Assembly: GCA_054601695.1 (NCBI GenBank)
Contig: BAAHQB010000125.1
Coordinates: 62,001 to 126,000, forward strand
Direction of reading: 5' to 3'
Length of the DNA stretch: 64,000 nucleotides
Source: Amorphochlora amoebiformis
Lineage: Eukaryota > Cercozoa > Chlorarachniophyceae
Under the pieces are notes generated by a model that saw nothing but the letters and a program-made list of their open reading frames with translations, did not search any database and was not told where the DNA came from. Positions within the stretch are counted from its first letter, which is position 1. Each line of letters opens with the position of its first letter. This document shows, piece after piece, positions 60,580-64,000 of this stretch. Position numbers and translations under genes: made by a program.

Positions 60580-60665
60580 AAATATACTTGAATCCGACGA
60601 CTGAATAATCGGCAAATCATCGGCAAATCATCGGCAAATCATCGGCAAATCATCGGCAAATAATC
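60580..60665. repeat. ATCGGCAA short tandem repeat between the two transposon genes
   Basis: Five tandem copies of CATCGGCAAAT (60616-60662), with related single copies at 60408 and 60430 (TCGGCAACTC, ATCTGCAAATAATCGG). It lies between the divergent genes and may be the promoter or a transposase-binding array. Confidence 0.75.
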
Positions 60666-60775
60666 CTGGTAATAATACCTTAATTTCTACACCCGAAAAG
60701 ATAGAAACATTTCCAATCGCCTCTCTTGAATACAAACCTCAAACCGCCAAACGTCACCAAGTAAGCCTGGGAAAC

Positions 60776-61657
60776 ATGCCTTCAAAAGTTGCAGAGAAGA
60801 AGAAGACACGCGGTCTGTCTAGTAGTGTCTACCGTTCAGAAGAATATCGTAATAAATGCGATTAAAACCGTCCCTGAGCAGGCCAAAGCCCACATGTGGA
60901 AACACATATGGGAAACCATGATCCTGCCAGCGTTTCCAAACGTGACTCTCACGATGGTGAAGAACTTTGGGTCATCATATCGCAAGCGAAATGCTGATGA
61001 CAATGATGATGGTCGACTAGGGAAGCAGCCGCGTAAGGAAAAAAGTCTTATGGACGTACCAGATGCGGATAGCTACCCGGAGCCGGCGCCGGCTGCGGCT
61101 GCGAGTAAACCGTCTGCAGCTGAGCTTTCAGAAGAGGAACTTCTCAAGCTTGCCAATGAGAAGAAACTGCAACACATCAAAGATATTTCTGCACAAGCGT
61201 TTGAACCCCCCTTCTACCTACACTGCAGCTCCGAACTCGCTGGTGCTACGTCGACGGGTTGTTTATATTCTTCAATAAGGGCAATAACAACACTTCTATG
61301 AAGCTAACGGTAAAAAACGCCATTCGTATGGTTCACGTGAGGAAGATCATCTCACCTCCTGTTGCGGATATGCTAAGAAAGCTCCCTCCAAGTATTTTCG
61401 CTCAAGCCAAGTCAGGGTTCGTGACACTAAAAGAGAAGCCCTTGCCCCCCATTGAGGTGGAATTTTCAGTTCCAATTCCAGAAGAATACTCACCGCTAGA
61501 GTACACGCTTTTTAAGCTCGACAAGTTCGTTGGCTTCTGGTTCAAGAAGATTAAAGAGAAGGAAGAGACGGTCGGGGATGACTCCGACTCAAACGCAGAA
61601 GAGTTCGCAGCTGTCGGTCGCTACAAGAAGAAAACGGCTGCGTTACTTCAGTTATAA
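60776..61657 (+). pseudogene. Second transposon gene, frame broken twice
   Basis: Starts MPSKVAEKKKTRGLSS at 60776 but meets TAA after 29 codons. A protein-like frame continues one base shifted from about 60850 (KAHMWKHIWETMILPAFPNV, an acidic and Ala/Pro-rich middle with SEEELLKLANEKK), then shifts back near 61220 into a third part (TVKNAIRMVHVRKI, YTLFKLDKFVGFWF, basic end) stopping at 61655-61657. The two shifts are opposite, so either two short introns or two frameshifts are present; a pyrimidine-rich CTACACTGCAG at 61213-61223 could be an acceptor. PIF/Harbinger elements carry a Myb-like accessory gene in this place. I could not confirm a Myb domain. Without RNA data I lean towards a decayed gene. 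Confidence 0.5.
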
Positions 61658-61739
61658 TAAACATAAATTGTGTTAAGTTTGCGGGTGTACATGTGTTCAA
61701 AGGTGCTAATGTTTACCTACATTAAAATATTTCTTTTAC

Positions 61740-61857
61740 ATTAACTTCAATATATACATATAAATGCATAATGTATATACATGTACATATATATGTATGT
61801 ATTATATATATATGTGTATGTAATAATAATTATATATATAGATATATATATATATAT

Positions 61858-61899
<42 letters not shown>

Positions 61900-62064
61900 T
61901 ATATATATATATATATATATATATAATATGTACATATGTATATAATTAAATATGTTATAATATTATTTAGGTTGTATAATAAATTATATTAAACAAATAC
62001 AATACTGTGTACATCATATACTATGATATATATATATATATATATATAATATAATATATATCTA

Positions 62065-62102
<38 letters not shown>

Positions 62103-62118
62103 TATATATAATATTATA

Positions 62119-62206
<88 letters not shown>

Positions 62207-62235
62207 GTATATATATATATATATATGTGTATTAT
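61740..62235. repeat. (TA)n field inside the transposon
   Basis: TA microsatellite in the right subterminal region, after the second gene. Confidence 0.9.
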
Positions 62236-62696
62236 ACAGTCTGATAATATTAAATATCATGATATCGACATATAATTTATTATAGTATTATTACATGTAT
62301 GGAGATATGATGAATCATATTATTAAAAATCTAGATAAATTTATACCGTCGGTAATTTTACTATAGTGAATAATTTATTATAAACTTTAGTAATTTAATT
62401 TAATATTAATTAAATATATAATTTTTAATTAATATTTATTATATAAAATTTATAATACATGTACCCAAACGGTGAGTAATAATTAATAATGTCTGAGACT
62501 GTCGATATGATCATGCACTGAATTTTAATATTATATTACATCTAGTACATCACTGTACATGTAATAAATTATTATACATACATGTATATTAAATTATTTA
62601 ATAATTTAAGGCGAATTTTATCATTCAGGCATCGATTCTGACAGAGTTAATTTACGATTATACTACTAACTGAAATCGATCAATCAGAATCGGCGA

Positions 62697-62718
62697 ACAT
62701 CGCTACTTAACAAGGTCT
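62697..62718 (-). repeat. Right terminal inverted repeat
   Basis: Exact inverse of the left end (plus strand reads ACATCGCTACTTAAC... to AAGGTCT), followed by TAG as the putative target duplication. Confidence 0.85.
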
Positions 62719-63095
62719 TAGTATTTAGAGTATCTAGAGTATGGCTAGTCTAGTACTAGAGTAGTCTAGGTAGTAGATCTACTAAATATCTATAATATAC
62801 TAGATATAGTCTAGATAGTCTACGGTCTAGCTAGATAGTAACATTTAGAACATCTAGAACCTAGAGAACCTAGGTAACTATTGCCTAGAGACTCAGTAGA
62901 GAGCAAGCTAGTACTAGTACAGAGTAGTAAGCTAGTAAGTACTAGAGTAGCTAGAGTAGTAACTAGAGTAACTAGAGTAAGCTATATACTAGATATAGTA
63001 ATCTAGGTAATATATAGAGTCTAGGGAGTATAACTTCAGAACCTAGATAACTACTAGGCCTACTGTCGGTACATACTACTAGACTAGACATGTGT
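62719..63095. repeat. CTAG-rich region
   Basis: About 27 CTAG tetranucleotides in 375 bases, in contexts such as AGTAGCTAGAGTA, ACTAGAGTAACTAG and ATACTAGATATAG. The same kind of sequence lies left of the transposon (58130-58230), so it was one region before insertion. No reading frame was recognised. Confidence 0.75.
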
Positions 63096-63510
63096 CGAAA
63101 TCACCTGATAATATACAATAGTATTAAGGAATCCCGGTAGTAGCTGGCATGGGATGAAAATACCTCTATTCGATTCAACCCGACATAATAACATTAAATA
63201 ATTATTTTGTGAATCCACCTAAATCCAGCTAAACAATAGATCTCAAATTCACCGAAATCCAACCGATGGACACATTTCCATTTTCCATACACCTTCGCGC
63301 GTGCACCCAATGGCACCCATGGGGTAGCCATCAAGGGATGGGGAAGTTGCCCATGGCCTCTCTGCTTTCTCGTCTCTGTCTTATCAGAGGAAAAGGAGTG
63401 GAGGGAGGGGTAGATAATGGGCTTAATTTCTCACGGGATTCATGTGTACACACGTATATCTCTGTGTGTGTGTGTGAAATAATTGTTGAATTTATTTTTA
63501 TATATTTGTG
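63096..63510. other. Unassigned unique DNA
   Basis: Ordinary sequence with AATCCACCTAAATCCA-type short repeats near 63211-63265. A plus frame starting at 63266 ([20 protein letters not shown]) is short and runs into TA repeats; I do not call it a gene. Confidence 0.35.
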
Positions 63511-63515
63511 TATTT

Positions 63516-63516
63516 T

Positions 63517-63612
<96 letters not shown>

Positions 63613-63653
63613 GTATTGCACACACATACATACATACATACACATATACGCAC

Positions 63654-63721
<68 letters not shown>

Positions 63722-63750
63722 TTGTGTGTATGTATGTGTAAGTATATATA

Positions 63751-63791
<41 letters not shown>

Positions 63792-63866
63792 TATGTACAG
63801 TTATGTGTAAAGGTACATTATACACACACTCATACATGTACATGCATATATGTAAATATATACATT

Positions 63867-63916
<50 letters not shown>

Positions 63917-63947
63917 TATATGTGTATGTATGTATGAGTGTGTATAT

Positions 63948-64000
<53 letters not shown>
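63516..64000. repeat. (TA)n field with (TG)n
   Basis: Pure TA at 63519-63607, (TG)n at 63701-63728, and TA to the end of the window. Confidence 0.95.

Larger units (their letters stand above)
58231..62718. mobile_element. PIF/Harbinger-type DNA transposon, 4.5 kb
   Basis: Both ends carry the same 22 bases in inverted orientation: AGACCTTGTTAAGTAGCG plus ATGT at 58231-58252, and its reverse complement ending at 62718. Similarity then decays over the next ten bases. The bases directly outside are TAG on both sides (58228-58230, 62719-62721), fitting the 3-bp target duplication of PIF/Harbinger elements. Inside are a DDE transposase (minus) and a second, divergently oriented gene (plus), the usual two-gene layout. 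Subterminal regions are AT-rich with TA tracts (58692-58830, 61850-62225). Flanking DNA is CTAG-rich on both sides, as expected for an insertion into one region. Confidence 0.8.

Overview
Eukaryotic nuclear DNA, most likely from an intron-rich protist. Spliceosomal GT-AG introns are everywhere, and there is a tyrosine-kinase/ankyrin gene, a GT25-type glycosyltransferase-like gene, an ATP-grasp-like gene, a MULE transposase and a Harbinger-type DNA transposon. Roughly half of the window is (TA)n microsatellite. Many short islands are telomere-like (CCCTAA/TTAGGG), so telomeres of the TTAGGG type are likely. I cannot name the species. A holozoan or rhizarian protist fits, but this is a guess. 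Open reading frames rich in Ile/Tyr are TA repeat read as protein. The real genes were found by chaining short exons whose splice sites and codon phases agree.

Layout: 0-3.2 kb TA arrays and unassigned DNA. 3.3-5.6 kb a plus-strand gene of unknown function with a duplicated exon. 7.3-7.5 kb two minus-strand exons (VOC-like guess). 9.0-9.3 kb a solo-LTR-like element. 9.8-11.8 kb tyrosine kinase plus ankyrin repeats (+). 12-18 kb TA arrays and the first telomere-like islands. 18.4-23.8 kb a plus-strand gene of Cys/Trp-rich modules whose introns hold telomere-like DNA. 25.2 kb a minus exon with partial copies of itself. 27.9-33.4 kb a GT25-like gene (-), nine phase-consistent exons. 34.4 kb a minus exon. 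35.9-43.3 kb plus-strand exons of charged, helix-prone protein, again with telomere-like introns. 44.4-50.2 kb a 20-exon ATP-grasp-like gene (-). 50.9-58.0 kb a MULE transposase gene (+) preceded by a chain of ten 35-38-nt microexons. 58.2-62.7 kb a complete-looking PIF/Harbinger-type element with 22-bp terminal inverted repeats and two genes, inserted in CTAG-rich DNA. 63.1-64 kb TA arrays.

Three themes stand out. (1) Ten tandemly arranged microexons, similar to each other in DNA and mostly 38 nt long, are read in rotating frames and splice in one open frame into the MULE protein. (2) Several genes carry truncated copies of exon-intron borders (the last intron bases plus the first ~30 exon bases, or the mirror case at the donor), each cut off by a TA tract. 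(3) Introns of the plus-strand genes at 18-24 and 36-40 kb are largely made of CCCTAA-type repeats, sometimes starting right at the splice donor.
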